64,000 nt of DNA from Erythrobacter sp. (GTDB lineage: Bacteria; Pseudomonadota; Alphaproteobacteria; Sphingomonadales; Sphingomonadaceae): contig NZ_CP136573.1 in the NCBI RefSeq assembly GCF_035194505.1, positions 2,777,001 to 2,841,000 on the forward strand, given 5' to 3'. Both the position numbers and the translations under genes were made by a program. A model generated the notes under the pieces. It did no database searches. It was not told where the DNA came from and was given only the letters and a program-made list of their open reading frames with translations. Position 1 is the stretch's first letter; each line of letters begins with the position of its first letter. Positions 46,803 to 56,441 of the stretch are shown in pieces.

Positions 46803-48482
46803 TCAGATGTCGAGAGTGATGTCGTAGGCCACGGTCATGCGTGTGCCGCGATGGATCGGGCGGGTGCCATGGTACAGGGTGCTCGGGAACAGCGCGAGCG
46901 TCCCCTCGGCAGGCTTGATCGCATGGAGCGGGCCAAGCCCTTCAGCGAGGCCCGGCGGCGGATTACCGAGTTCAAGCCAGCCCGGCCCGCCCGGCGCATC
47001 GACTTCGTCCGGCACCAACCAGTAACTTGCCGAGGACAGCACCCCGCGTGGATGGATATGCGCGGCGTGGTGGCCCTGTCCCTCAAGCCGGATCGACCAG
47101 CTGCCAGTAATCGCCCAGCGCGCATCGCGGTGCGCCAGCAGCGGGTGACGGGGGTCAGCCTTGGGCAGGCCAGAGCGGTAGTCCTCCATCGCGGCAAAGA
47201 GCGCCGCCTCCAGCCGCGCCAGCTCCGGCTCCGCCCGGGCAAACAGCGCGCCCTTGGTCTGCGAGCCATCCTTGACCGACTGCCCGATCGGCATGGCCGA
47301 GTGGCGGTGAAGCTGATCGAGCAGCGCGGTGGTTTCGCTGCGTTCTTCTGCGGTGAGGGGCAGGGCGATCTGGCGCACCAGCCCCTCCTGCCCGTGCAGC
47401 CACGCATGGCGATCATCCCCGGTCATGCGCCATGCGAGATCGGTCAGCGCCCATGCCGCGACATCGCCCGGAGCCTCCGCCAGAACAGCCGCCAGCGCGG
47501 CCTCGGCCGCAAGCGGGTCGCCGAGCCGCAAGAGGTTGCGCCCGCGCGCGGTCATCCACTCGGAGGTCTGAAGTGCGGAGAAACTGTCGAGCACTGTCTG
47601 TGCTTCGCGCGCCTGTCCGGCTTCACCGAGAGAGACCGCCTCGGCCAGCGCCAGAGCCGGCTCATCGGGCCAGAGCCGGCGGGCGCGGGCGAGGGCGGCG
47701 GTGCTTTCCTCCGGCCGGTCAACGCCGTCCAGCGTCTCGGCCCAAGCGAGATATATCGATGGCGACGCACCCTGCGCCGCGGCAATCCCCTCGAAATGAT
47801 CGGCAAAGCGCGCCCGGTCACCCGCGGCCCAGCGCAGTTCGGCATGGAGTTTGAGGCCATCTGTCCAGCCGGGAACATGCGTCACCAGCGTGGTGGTGCA
47901 CTCCAGCGCCTCGCTGAGCCGACCGGCAATGGCGAGCGCCTGCGCGTAATCGAACAGCAAATTGGGGTCGCCGCGATTGAGGGTAAGCGCGGTTTCGAGA
48001 TGGGGGATCGCTGCCGGATCATGGCGTTCAAGCGACAGGCGCGCGCGGCTGCGGGCGGTGCGCGGGTTTGCCGGATCGAGCGCCACGGCGCGTTCCATGC
48101 TGATGCTCGCCTCGGCCCAGCGCCGCGCTTGCCGCTGGCTATCGGCCCGCACCCGCCAATATCCGGCGTTGTTTGCCCCGTGGGGTTCGAGCGGGGCGAG
48201 CAGGGCCGCGGCACGGGCGTGCTGCTCCACCCGGCCGAGTGCGATTGCGGCGTTCACGCCCGCCTCGACCATGTCAGGCGCCAGCGCCAGCGCCCGCTCG
48301 AACAGCGCCAGCGCGCGGTCCGTCCGGCCAGCCTTGAAGTGGAAATTGCCCGCGCTGTTGGCCAGCCGCGCGTCATCGGGAAAGGCGGCGAGTGCCTGTA
48401 CGAAGGCTGCCTCGGCCCCGCTGTCGTCGCCCTGCTGGGCGAGCTGGTTGGCCGCCATCGCGAGGGTTTGGGCGCTGCTCAC
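46803..48482 (-). CDS. TPR protein with C-terminal 2OG-Fe(II) oxygenase-like domain
   Basis: A 559-residue protein. About 360 residues of tetratricopeptide repeats are followed by a C-terminal cupin-like domain. Its 'HAAHIHPRGVLSS' and 'FPSTLYHGTRPI' blocks carry candidate Fe ligands, and 'GTRMTVAYDI' the 2-oxoglutarate Arg. This matches the putative 2OG-Fe(II) oxygenase type found with TPRs in sphingomonads and Caulobacter. It has no signal peptide, so it is cytoplasmic. The GTG start overlaps the stop of the next oxygenase as GTGA. The substrate is unknown; hydroxylation of a protein or small ligand is likely by family. Confidence 0.85.
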   Translation of the reverse strand: MSSAQTLAMAANQLAQQGDDSGAEAAFVQALAAFPDDARLANSAGNFHFKAGRTDRALALFERALALAPDMVEAGVNAAIALGRVEQHARAAALLAPLEPHGANNAGYWRVRADSQRQARRWAEASISMERAVALDPANPRTARSRARLSLERHDPAAIPHLETALTLNRGDPNLLFDYAQALAIAGRLSEALECTTTLVTHVPGWTDGLKLHAELRWAAGDRARFADHFEGIAAAQGASPSIYLAWAETLDGVDRPEESTAALARARRLWPDEPALALAEAVSLGEAGQAREAQTVLDSFSALQTSEWMTARGRNLLRLGDPLAAEAALAAVLAEAPGDVAAWALTDLAWRMTGDDRHAWLHGQEGLVRQIALPLTAEERSETTALLDQLHRHSAMPIGQSVKDGSQTKGALFARAEPELARLEAALFAAMEDYRSGLPKADPRHPLLAHRDARWAITGSWSIRLEGQGHHAAHIHPRGVLSSASYWLVPDEVDAPGGPGWLELGNPPPGLAEGLGPLHAIKPAEGTLALFPSTLYHGTRPIHRGTRMTVAYDITLDI

Positions 48483-49207
48483 TTGCTGCGCAGCCAGCCG
48501 GTCACCGACATGCGGCCCATCGGCGCGAAGGGCGGGACATAGCTGACGCAGTGCGGAGTCGGCACGCGGAACAGGTTTAGAGCGTTGAAGCGCGGGCGGA
48601 ATCCCTCGACGACATCGCCGTCCTCGTCGAGGAACAGCAGATAGCCGCCCCAGTCGGGATGCCAGTCATCACGCGCGAGATTGAGCACATAGGCCACTTC
48701 CCAGCCTTCCGCGACGTGGCTGTCGATATGGCGTCCAAGATAGTGGCCGGGTGCATAGAGCGTCGCCTGCCCGTCGGCCTTGATCAGATCGAGACCGGTC
48801 ACCGCGCAGGCGAGGCCGAGGAAATCGGGGGTGTTGATATGCTCCAGCAGCACCTCGTGCGGGCCGTCCGGGTCCCAGCCTTCCTTCAGCGCGTCGAGCA
48901 TCGGGTAATGGGCAAAGCGGAAGCCGTATTCGCCGCGGGCGGAATGTTCCTCGGCGCTGCGCGAGGCGGCGGCGAGGGCCTGCTGGCCCTGGGCGCTGCG
49001 GGTTTCGGCGGCGCGGAAGCTGCGCGGCTTTGCGGTGCCGGCACCCACCGCCATGCCCCATGGCGTCCCGCGGGCGAGCACCATCTGAAGCTCGCGCGCG
49101 GTCTCGTCGGTCAGCACATTGCGGATCTGCACACGCCCGGTGGCGGCAAAGCGCGCCGCGTGCGCAGCGATGTCGAGTGCAGGGTTGAGTTCAAACAGGG
49201 TCTTCAT
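48479..49207 (-). CDS. 2OG-Fe(II) dioxygenase
   Basis: A 242-residue protein with the Fe(II) triad: His and Asp in 'GRHIDSHVAEG' and the distal His in 'VPTPHCVSYV'. The 2-oxoglutarate Arg is in 'MGRMSVTGW'. The layout resembles prolyl/PKHD-type hydroxylases. It is the first gene of a two-gene operon with the TPR-oxygenase. The ATG at 49207 has GGGAG 6 bases upstream. The frame is open further upstream through the divergent thiolase gene, but that part is antisense and not used. Confidence 0.88.
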   Translation of the reverse strand: MKTLFELNPALDIAAHAARFAATGRVQIRNVLTDETARELQMVLARGTPWGMAVGAGTAKPRSFRAAETRSAQGQQALAAASRSAEEHSARGEYGFRFAHYPMLDALKEGWDPDGPHEVLLEHINTPDFLGLACAVTGLDLIKADGQATLYAPGHYLGRHIDSHVAEGWEVAYVLNLARDDWHPDWGGYLLFLDEDGDVVEGFRPRFNALNLFRVPTPHCVSYVPPFAPMGRMSVTGWLRSK

Positions 49208-49396
49208 CGCCGCTCCCGCTCGGTGCCTGCCACCCTGCCAGCGCCAAGGCAAGCATTCCTCCCGCCGCAGGACCATCATTTTGGCCGCTTGATTTGCGCA
49301 AGCGCCTTCAATAGTCGGGTTGCCGCAAGGCAAGTGGCGATCCGCAACTGATTGCCGGATACGCCCCATCCGAAGCCGGATTTCAAGGAGAGAGAG

Positions 49397-50566
49397 ATGA
49401 GCACAGCCTATATCGTCGAAGCGGTTCGCACGGCCGGTGGCCGGCGCGGCGGGCGTCTGGCCGGGGTGCACCCGGTGGATCTGCTGGCCAAGTCGCTCGA
49501 TGCCGTGGTCGAGCGGTCGGGCATCGATCCCAAGGCGATCGACGATGTGGTGACCGGCTGCGTCAGCCAGGCGGGCGAGCAGGCAATGCAGGTCGGGCGC
49601 ATGGGCGTGCTGGCCTCCAAGCTGCTCCCGCAATCGACCCCGGCGGTGACGATCGATCGCCAGTGCGGCTCCAGCCAGCAGGCGATCCAGTTCGCCGCGC
49701 AGGCCGTGATGAGCGGCACGCAGGACGTGGTGATCGCCAGCGGCGTCGAAAGCATGACCCGCGTGCCGATGGGCTCCAACGTCACGCTGCACATGAAGGA
49801 AGGCCTCTACGCCAAGGCCGACGGGATCGAGGCGAAGTGGCCGGGGATCAACTTCAGCCAGTTCATGGGCGCCGAAATGATCGTCAAGAAGCATGGCTTC
49901 ACCAAGGACGATCTCGATCGCTTCGCCTATGAAAGCCACCAGCGCGCGATTGCCGCGACAAAGGCGGGCGCCTTTGACCGCGAAATCGTGGCCGTCGAGA
50001 TCGAAACCCCCGAAGGCACCCAGATGCATACCATCGATGAGGGCATCCGCTTCGATGCGACGCTGGAAGGCATTGCGGGCGTCAAGCTGCTCTCGCCGGA
50101 TGGCGCGATCACGGCGGCCTCGGCCAGCCAGATCTGCGACGGTTCCTCGGCGGTGCTGGTGGTGTCGGAAGCGGCGCTCAAGGCCCATGGCCTGACCCCG
50201 CTGGCGCGCATCCACAACCTCACTGTGACGGCGGGCGATCCGGTGATCATGCTCGAAGAGCCGCTGTTTGCGACCGATCGCGCGCTTCAGCGCGCCGGGA
50301 TGACGATGGCCGATATCGACCTCTACGAAGTCAATGAAGCCTTCGCTTCCGTGCCGCTCGCATGGCTCAAGCACACTGGCGCGGACCCGGAAAAGCTCAA
50401 CGTCCACGGCGGCGCGATTGCTCTGGGCCACCCGCTGGGCGCCTCGGGCACCAAGCTGATGGCGACCCTCGTCCACGCCCTCAAGCGCCATGGCAAGAAA
50501 TATGGTCTCCAGACCATGTGCGAAGGCGGCGGCGTCGCCAACGTGACCATCATCGAGAGCCTTTGA
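49397..50566 (+). CDS. acetyl-CoA C-acyltransferase (thiolase)
   Basis: A 389-residue thiolase of the usual length. The nucleophile Cys90 is in 'RQCGSSQQ', the base His345 in 'IALGHPLGASG' and the second Cys375 in 'CEGGG'. It cleaves or condenses acyl-CoA units; degradative 3-ketoacyl-CoA thiolase is more likely beside an SDR and a hydratase. The ATG at 49397 follows AAGGAGAGA. The next gene begins 38 bases later, so the two form an operon that ends at the terminator near 51.55 kb. Confidence 0.95.
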   Translation: MSTAYIVEAVRTAGGRRGGRLAGVHPVDLLAKSLDAVVERSGIDPKAIDDVVTGCVSQAGEQAMQVGRMGVLASKLLPQSTPAVTIDRQCGSSQQAIQFAAQAVMSGTQDVVIASGVESMTRVPMGSNVTLHMKEGLYAKADGIEAKWPGINFSQFMGAEMIVKKHGFTKDDLDRFAYESHQRAIAATKAGAFDREIVAVEIETPEGTQMHTIDEGIRFDATLEGIAGVKLLSPDGAITAASASQICDGSSAVLVVSEAALKAHGLTPLARIHNLTVTAGDPVIMLEEPLFATDRALQRAGMTMADIDLYEVNEAFASVPLAWLKHTGADPEKLNVHGGAIALGHPLGASGTKLMATLVHALKRHGKKYGLQTMCEGGGVANVTIIESL

Positions 50567-50604
50567 GGCTCCCCGCGAAAACCTTTGAATATCAGGAGAT
50601 AATA

Positions 50605-51390
50605 ATGGAAGTTTCTGCCAATACCCCCGCCGTCGTCACCGGCGGTGCCTCTGGCCTCGGCGCGGCGACGGCGCGTGCGCTGGCTGCCAAAGGCGCGAAG
50701 GTCGCGATCTTCGACATGAACGAGGAAAAGGGCGAAGCGCTCGCAGCAGAACTCGGCGGCATCTTCTGCAAGGTCAACGTGACCAGCGAGGAGGACGTCG
50801 ACGCCGGTTTCGCCAAGGCCCGCGCCGCCCACGGCCAGGAGCGCATCCTGGTGAACTGCGCAGGGATCGGCAACGCCATCAAGACCGCCAGCCGCTCGAA
50901 GGAAGACGGCTCGATCAAGCACTTCCCCGTCAGCGCCTTCGATTTTGTCATTCAGGTCAACCTGATCGGCACCTTCCGCTGCATCGCCAAGTCGGCGGCG
51001 GGCATGATGACCCTTGATCCGATCGACGAATTCGGCGAGCGCGGTGCGATCGTCAACACCGCGTCGGTGGCGGGCGAAGATGGCCAGATCGGTCAGGCCG
51101 CCTACTCGGCTTCGAAGGCCGGCGTGATCGGCATGACGCTCCCCATCGCGCGTGACCTCATGAACGAGGGCATTCGCGTCAACACCATCCTGCCGGGCAT
51201 TTTCGACACCCCGCTGCTCGCCGCTGCGCCGCAGAATGTGCGCGATGCGCTGGCCGCGTCGGTGCCGTTCCCCAAGCGTCTCGGCTTGCCGGTGGAATAT
51301 GCCAAGCTCGCCATGACCATGATCGAGACCGGCTACTTCAACGGCGAAGACGTCCGCCTCGACGGCGCAATTCGCATGGCGCCGCGCTAA
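50605..51390 (+). CDS. SDR 3-hydroxyacyl-CoA dehydrogenase type (HSD17B10-like)
   Basis: A 261-residue short-chain dehydrogenase. The NAD site is 'VTGGASGLGAA', the NAG block 'NCAGIG', and the catalytic Tyr167/Lys171 lie in 'YSASK'. The pattern 'FPKRLGLPVEYA' and the end 'RLDGAIRMAPR' match type II 3-hydroxyacyl-CoA / 2-methyl-3-hydroxybutyryl-CoA dehydrogenases. It lies 38 bases after the thiolase, so it supplies the ketoacyl-CoA for it. The ATG at 50605 has AGGAG upstream. Confidence 0.92.
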   Translation: MEVSANTPAVVTGGASGLGAATARALAAKGAKVAIFDMNEEKGEALAAELGGIFCKVNVTSEEDVDAGFAKARAAHGQERILVNCAGIGNAIKTASRSKEDGSIKHFPVSAFDFVIQVNLIGTFRCIAKSAAGMMTLDPIDEFGERGAIVNTASVAGEDGQIGQAAYSASKAGVIGMTLPIARDLMNEGIRVNTILPGIFDTPLLAAAPQNVRDALAASVPFPKRLGLPVEYAKLAMTMIETGYFNGEDVRLDGAIRMAPR

Positions 51391-51405
51391 AAAGGGGCCG
51401 CCAGA

Positions 51406-51435
51406 GGGGCAATGTTTCACGTGAAACATTGCCCC
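51406..51435. promoter_or_regulatory. parS-like centromere site 2
   Basis: A perfect 30-bp palindrome whose core is TGTTTCACGTGAAACA, identical to the site near 24.77 kb over 20 bases. The extra arms are GGGGC/GCCCC. It lies just after the SDR gene, in a non-coding gap. Confidence 0.93.
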
Positions 51436-51536
51436 CGGCCTTGCCAAACGAGTGCCAACTCGGGGTCAAACCGGGGCTGGAGGGGGTCTAAAATCGCCGC
51501 CTTTTCCAACTTCCGGCCACCCTTCAGCCAGCCAGA

Positions 51537-51563
51537 CCCTCGCTTTTGCGGGGGTTTTCTTTT
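51537..51563 (+). terminator. terminator of the thiolase-SDR operon
   Basis: A 7-bp stem with one G-U pair (CCCTCGC / GCGGGGG), TTTT loop, then TTTTCTTTT. It lies after the parS site and before the hydratase gene. Confidence 0.82.
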
Positions 51564-51608
51564 GCGCGCACCATGGCATCACAGCCATCTGTCAGGAGAG
51601 AACACCGC

Positions 51609-52473
<865 letters not shown>

Positions 52474-52481
<8 letters not shown>

Positions 52482-52950
52482 GGGCGGTGAGGCGCGGCCG
52501 AATGAAGGACGGCTGGCCGGGTTCCTGCCCTATCAGTTGTCGGTCGCGTCCAACGCGGTGAGCGATCTTATCGCCGAGCGCTATCGCAACCGCTTTGCGC
52601 TGAAGGTGCCCGAATGGCGGGTGATGGCGGTGCTGGGGGATGCCGGCAGCATGACCCAGCGCGATCTCACCACGGCGACCCTGATGGACAAGGTCGCGGT
52701 CAACCGCGCGGTCAAGGTGCTGGAGGATCGCGGGCTGGTGGCGCGGGTGCCCAATCCCGATGACGGACGTTCGCACCTGCTCGAACTGACGGGCGAGGGG
52801 CGGGCGATCCATGCCGAGGTCATGCCGCTGGCGCTGGCGACCGAGCGCGATCTGTTGAGCGGATTTGCGCCCGACGAGCAGCAGGTGCTGCGCGATATGC
52901 TGGAAGCGCTGCGGAAGCGGGCTGGCGAAATGGCGCGTAGCCCGAGGTAG
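52474..52950 (+). CDS. MarR-family transcriptional regulator
   Basis: A 158-residue winged-helix regulator. 'LKVPEWRVMAVLGDAGSMTQ' and 'VNRAVKVLEDRGLVARVPNP' with the wing 'DDGRSHLLELT' are the MarR core. The ATG overlaps the end of the hydratase gene by 8 bases. It probably controls the neighbouring acyl-CoA genes in response to a small ligand; this is inferred from position. Confidence 0.92.
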
Positions 52951-52985
52951 TTGGGGCCGAGGTAGAAGGGGCCAAGGTAGTGCGC

Positions 52986-53025
52986 CCCCATCCCGCCGCG
53001 CCGTTGGTGGCGCAGCGGGATGGGG
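52986..53025. terminator. long hairpin between marR and tadC
   Basis: CCCCATCCCGC and GCGGGATGGGG form a perfect 11-bp stem, extended inside by GCGCC/GGCGC after one mismatch. It separates convergent genes. No T tract, so it may act as a bidirectional terminator or transcript-end stabiliser. Confidence 0.6.
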
Positions 53026-53037
53026 TGCAGTCTCCGG

Positions 53038-54057
53038 CTAGCCGCCGCCCATGGCCGAGCCCGGGCCGATCAGCGCGTCGGAGATCGAACAGGCGGCCGG
53101 GCCGAGAATGACGATGAACAGCGTCGGCAGAATGAACAGAATCAGCGGCACGGTCATGATCGCAGGCAGACGCGCGGCCTTTTCCTCGGCGCGCATCATG
53201 CGCTCGTTGCGGAATTCGGCCGAGAGCACGCGCAGCGCGGAGGCCAGCGGGGTGCCGTAACGCTCGGTCTGGATCATGGTCGTCACCACGCCCTTCACCG
53301 CTTCGAGATTGACGCGGTAGGCGAGGTTGTTGAAGGCCAGCCGGCGTTCGGTGAGGAACGAGAGCTCGATCGCGGTCAGGGCGAATTCGTCACCCAGTTC
53401 GGGATAGGCGCGGCCCAGTTCCTTGGCGACGCGGTTGAAGGCGGCGTCCACGGTCAGACCGGCTTCGGCGCAGATCACCAGCAGGTCGAGCGCATCGGGC
53501 AGGCCCTTCTGGATTTCCTTGGTACGCTTGCTGGCCTTGTTCGAGAGGAAGATTTCCGGGCCCTTGTAGGCCACAGCCACCACCGCCGCGAAGGCGAACA
53601 GGCGGGTCATCGGGCCCCAGGTCGGCCAGAAATCGACGATGTAGATCATCAGGCCGGCAATGCCGCCCAGCACCAGCGGCAGGATCGCGCGGGCGCCGAT
53701 GATGAAATAGGCCAGTTCCTTGTTGCGATAGCCGGCATGGGCCAGCTTCTGCTGGATGACCTTGATCTGGCTGTCCTGAAGCACGTTGAGCTTGGACAGG
53801 TTTTCCTTGACCTTGTCGGTGTTGTTGCTGCGGCGCGTCAGGCGCGTGCGCTTCTTGGCCGAGGAGGTGATGATCCCCGCCTTGAGCTGTTCGCGCCGCG
53901 CTTCGAGCACCTTCACGCGCTTGGCCATCGGATCGCGGATCGTGACGGCGGCGTAGATCGCCAGCACCATCGCGAAGGCGGCAAGGCCGGCTAGCACGGT
54001 GCCGACCATGATCACGTCGAAACCGAGCAGCATGGGTCCGGTGGGTTGATCGATCAT
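53038..54057 (-). CDS. tadC: Tad pilus inner-membrane platform protein TadC
   Basis: A 339-residue type II secretion F-domain protein with membrane helices near the N-terminus, the middle ('YFIIGARAILPLVLGGIAGL') and the C-terminus ('LILFILPTLFIVILGP'). The T2SSF core 'LPDALDLLVICAEAGLTVDAAF' is present. It forms the pilus assembly platform with TadB. It is the last gene of the cpa/tad block and starts 15 bases after tadB. Confidence 0.92.
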   Translation of the reverse strand: MIDQPTGPMLLGFDVIMVGTVLAGLAAFAMVLAIYAAVTIRDPMAKRVKVLEARREQLKAGIITSSAKKRTRLTRRSNNTDKVKENLSKLNVLQDSQIKVIQQKLAHAGYRNKELAYFIIGARAILPLVLGGIAGLMIYIVDFWPTWGPMTRLFAFAAVVAVAYKGPEIFLSNKASKRTKEIQKGLPDALDLLVICAEAGLTVDAAFNRVAKELGRAYPELGDEFALTAIELSFLTERRLAFNNLAYRVNLEAVKGVVTTMIQTERYGTPLASALRVLSAEFRNERMMRAEEKAARLPAIMTVPLILFILPTLFIVILGPAACSISDALIGPGSAMGGG

Positions 54058-54072
54058 CGCTTGTGTCCCGGA

Positions 54073-55044
54073 TCAGATTTCGAAGGAGACCATCTTGGCC
54101 ATGATGGCGACGCCGATGCCCATCCACGTGAGCCCGCCGAGGCCGGCCACGATCAGGCGATCATCGGTGAAAAAGCCGCCGATATACTCGGGGTTGACCC
54201 AGGTGATCATCGCAAAGACGATGAAGGGCAGCGAGCCGACGATATAGGCCGAGGCCTTGGATTCCGAGCTCATCGCCTTGATCTTCAGCTTCATCTGGCC
54301 GCGCTTGCGCAGCACGTCGGCGAGGTTCGAGAGCGTTTCGGCAAGGTTGCCGCCCGTCTCGCGCTGGATCGCCAGGGTGATGGTGAAGAAGTTGAATTCG
54401 GCAATGCCGAGCTTGTCGGCGGTGTCCTGCAGCGCGTCTTCCATGGTCTTGCCGACCTTGATCCGGTCAACGATGCTGCGGAATTCGATGCCCACCGGGC
54501 CGGGCACTTCCTGCGACACGACGCCGAGCGTCTCGGTCACGGGGAGACCCGAGCGCAGACCACGCACCAGCAGTTCCAGCGCATCGGGGAACTTGGTGAT
54601 GAAGGCGTTGGTGCGGCGCTTGATGAAGTGGCCCACGACCATGTGCGGGAGGCCTGCGCCGACCGCGCCGCCGATCCCCAGCGACAGCATCGGCGCGCCG
54701 CTCTGGATGAAGATGATCACGGCGACGGCAATGCCGAGCCCGAGCGAGGTGTAGATATATTGCGAGACCGACCAGCCCTTGCCGGTGCGCTCGAGGCGGA
54801 CGGCGAGGGCTTCGGTGCGCGAGCCGGAGCCGGCGACCTTGTAGCCCTTCGGCTTGCGGGCGGCGACGGCGCGCTTGAACTGCGCGTCGACCTTGGCATC
54901 GACGCTCTCGGAATGGCGGAAGCGCAGCGCCTGCATCCGGCGCTTCTGGGCCTTGGCCGCGCCAGATCCGGTTGCGGCCAGATAGCCGACAACCAGCACG
55001 GTGAAGATCACCGTCGTGATGAGCAGGGATTGGAAAAAGTCCAT
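54073..55044 (-). CDS. tadB: Tad pilus inner-membrane platform protein TadB
   Basis: A 323-residue F-domain membrane protein. 'FPDALELLVRGLRSGLPVTE' is the T2SSF core, with helices at the N-terminus, around residues 100-130 and at the C-terminus. With TadC it forms the platform that the CpaF motor drives. In the usual order cpaF lies immediately upstream; here a 113-base non-coding gap and then cpaE are found instead. Confidence 0.92.
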   Translation of the reverse strand: MDFFQSLLITTVIFTVLVVGYLAATGSGAAKAQKRRMQALRFRHSESVDAKVDAQFKRAVAARKPKGYKVAGSGSRTEALAVRLERTGKGWSVSQYIYTSLGLGIAVAVIIFIQSGAPMLSLGIGGAVGAGLPHMVVGHFIKRRTNAFITKFPDALELLVRGLRSGLPVTETLGVVSQEVPGPVGIEFRSIVDRIKVGKTMEDALQDTADKLGIAEFNFFTITLAIQRETGGNLAETLSNLADVLRKRGQMKLKIKAMSSESKASAYIVGSLPFIVFAMITWVNPEYIGGFFTDDRLIVAGLGGLTWMGIGVAIMAKMVSFEI

Positions 55045-55157
55045 GCTGAAGCTTCCTGCCTTGCTGCGCGGGCGTGCCGCGCCGGATCAAATTTGCTCCC
55101 TGTGGGGGCAGGCGTGCCGGCATCGGTGCCAGCCGCCCGCCCCGCACGGGGCACCTT

Positions 55158-56438
55158 TTAGTCTGCCGCTTCGGGCTCGGGCTTGGCCTTCTTGGCCAGC
55201 AGCGACTTGAAGTCGAACCCGCCGAGCAGCGACTTCTTCTCTTCGGTCGCGGACGAAAGATCGTCGGCATTCGCCCCCATCACGCGCTCGGCGATCTGGC
55301 GGATGGCCGCACTCGCCTTGCTCGAACGGTTGGCATCGACGAACACCTGACCAAGCTTCGCCGAATTCGAGGCGGCCTTGAAATCATAGGGCACCATGAA
55401 ATCGATCTTGCGCTCGATCGAGGCTTCGAAATCGGCCTTGCTGATTTCCGCGAGGCTCGGCTGCACCTTGTTGGCGATGATCATCGGATGGGCGTGCGCG
55501 GCGTTGCTCTTGAGCCACGACAGGATCCGGATGGTATCGCGCGCCGAGGCGAGCGTCAGTTCGCAGGTCAGCAGCACCAGATTCACGTCAGCCATCAGCT
55601 GCGGGAAGTTGATCAGCATGTTGCGCGGCAGATCGATCACCGTCATTTCGAACGTCTGGCGGAATTCATCCTCCAGCTGCACGAAAGCGGCACCATCGGT
55701 CATCAGCGGCTGGCTGATCGGCGCTTCGGCCGAGAGGATCGACAGGTTGTCATTGGCGCGCACCATGGCGCGTTCGATGAACAGCGGGTCGATGCGGCTC
55801 GGGTTTTCGATCGCGTCGGTGAGACCGCGGCCCGGTTCGAGATCGAGCGCCAGAGCGCCGGTGCCGAAATGGACATCGAGGTCGAGCAGCGCGGTCGGCG
55901 ACTTGTGGTGTTCGCTGAACAGCCAGGCGAGCGAGGTCGCGATGGTCGAGGCACCGACGCCGCCGCGCGTCCCGACCACGGCGGTCGAGATGTGACGACG
56001 CGAGGAGTCCGTATCGCCGCCCTTGGGGCTCATGAACACGGCCAGCGCCTGGTTGAGCGCATCATGCACCTGCTGGGCCGAAAGCGGCTTGAGCAGATAG
56101 TCGTGGATCCCGCTCGAGAGCAGATCGCGGTAGAGGCGCACGTCGTTGACCTGGCCGATGGCGATCACCACCGTGCCCGGCTCGCACACTTCGGCGAGCG
56201 CGTTGATGTCGTTGAGCGGATCGCAGCTTTCCGACAGGTCGACCACGAGGATCGCCGGCGAGGCGCTGACCGAGAGCGATTGCACCGCGTTGCGCAGGCC
56301 GCCCTTGTTGCACTTCTCCGGCTGCCAGCCGAGTTCGATCACGACCGGACGCAGAACGTCGAGGGCGCTGTCGTCGCAGATATAGGCTGCAAACGGATCA
56401 CGATTGCCGGGCAGGCCCGATTTCCAGGGAGCATTCAT
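55158..56438 (-). CDS. cpaE: Tad pilus localisation ATPase CpaE (TadZ)
   Basis: A 426-residue protein. Residues 1-130 resemble a receiver domain ('AILVVDLSESCDPLNDINAL', 'IHDYLLKPLSAQQ'). Residues from 150 are a ParA/MinD-like ATPase with deviant Walker A 'GTRGGVGASTIATSLA' and 'LLDLDVHFGTGALALDL'. It places the pilus machine in the cell. The ATG lies 3 bases after the cpaD stop. The protein is complete to its natural end, with no trace of a cpaF fusion. Confidence 0.93.
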   Translation of the reverse strand: MNAPWKSGLPGNRDPFAAYICDDSALDVLRPVVIELGWQPEKCNKGGLRNAVQSLSVSASPAILVVDLSESCDPLNDINALAEVCEPGTVVIAIGQVNDVRLYRDLLSSGIHDYLLKPLSAQQVHDALNQALAVFMSPKGGDTDSSRRHISTAVVGTRGGVGASTIATSLAWLFSEHHKSPTALLDLDVHFGTGALALDLEPGRGLTDAIENPSRIDPLFIERAMVRANDNLSILSAEAPISQPLMTDGAAFVQLEDEFRQTFEMTVIDLPRNMLINFPQLMADVNLVLLTCELTLASARDTIRILSWLKSNAAHAHPMIIANKVQPSLAEISKADFEASIERKIDFMVPYDFKAASNSAKLGQVFVDANRSSKASAAIRQIAERVMGANADDLSSATEEKKSLLGGFDFKSLLAKKAKPEPEAAD

Positions 56439-56441
56439 GGC

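Noticed and set aside
48479..50491. A 670-codon frame extending the 2OG oxygenase upstream
   Set aside because: The extra part is antisense to the thiolase gene. The ATG at 49207 has a ribosome site and gives the family N-terminus.
55045..55157. A remnant of cpaF in the gap between cpaE and tadB
   Set aside because: Neither strand gives Walker motifs or any recognisable piece; only a small hairpin is present.
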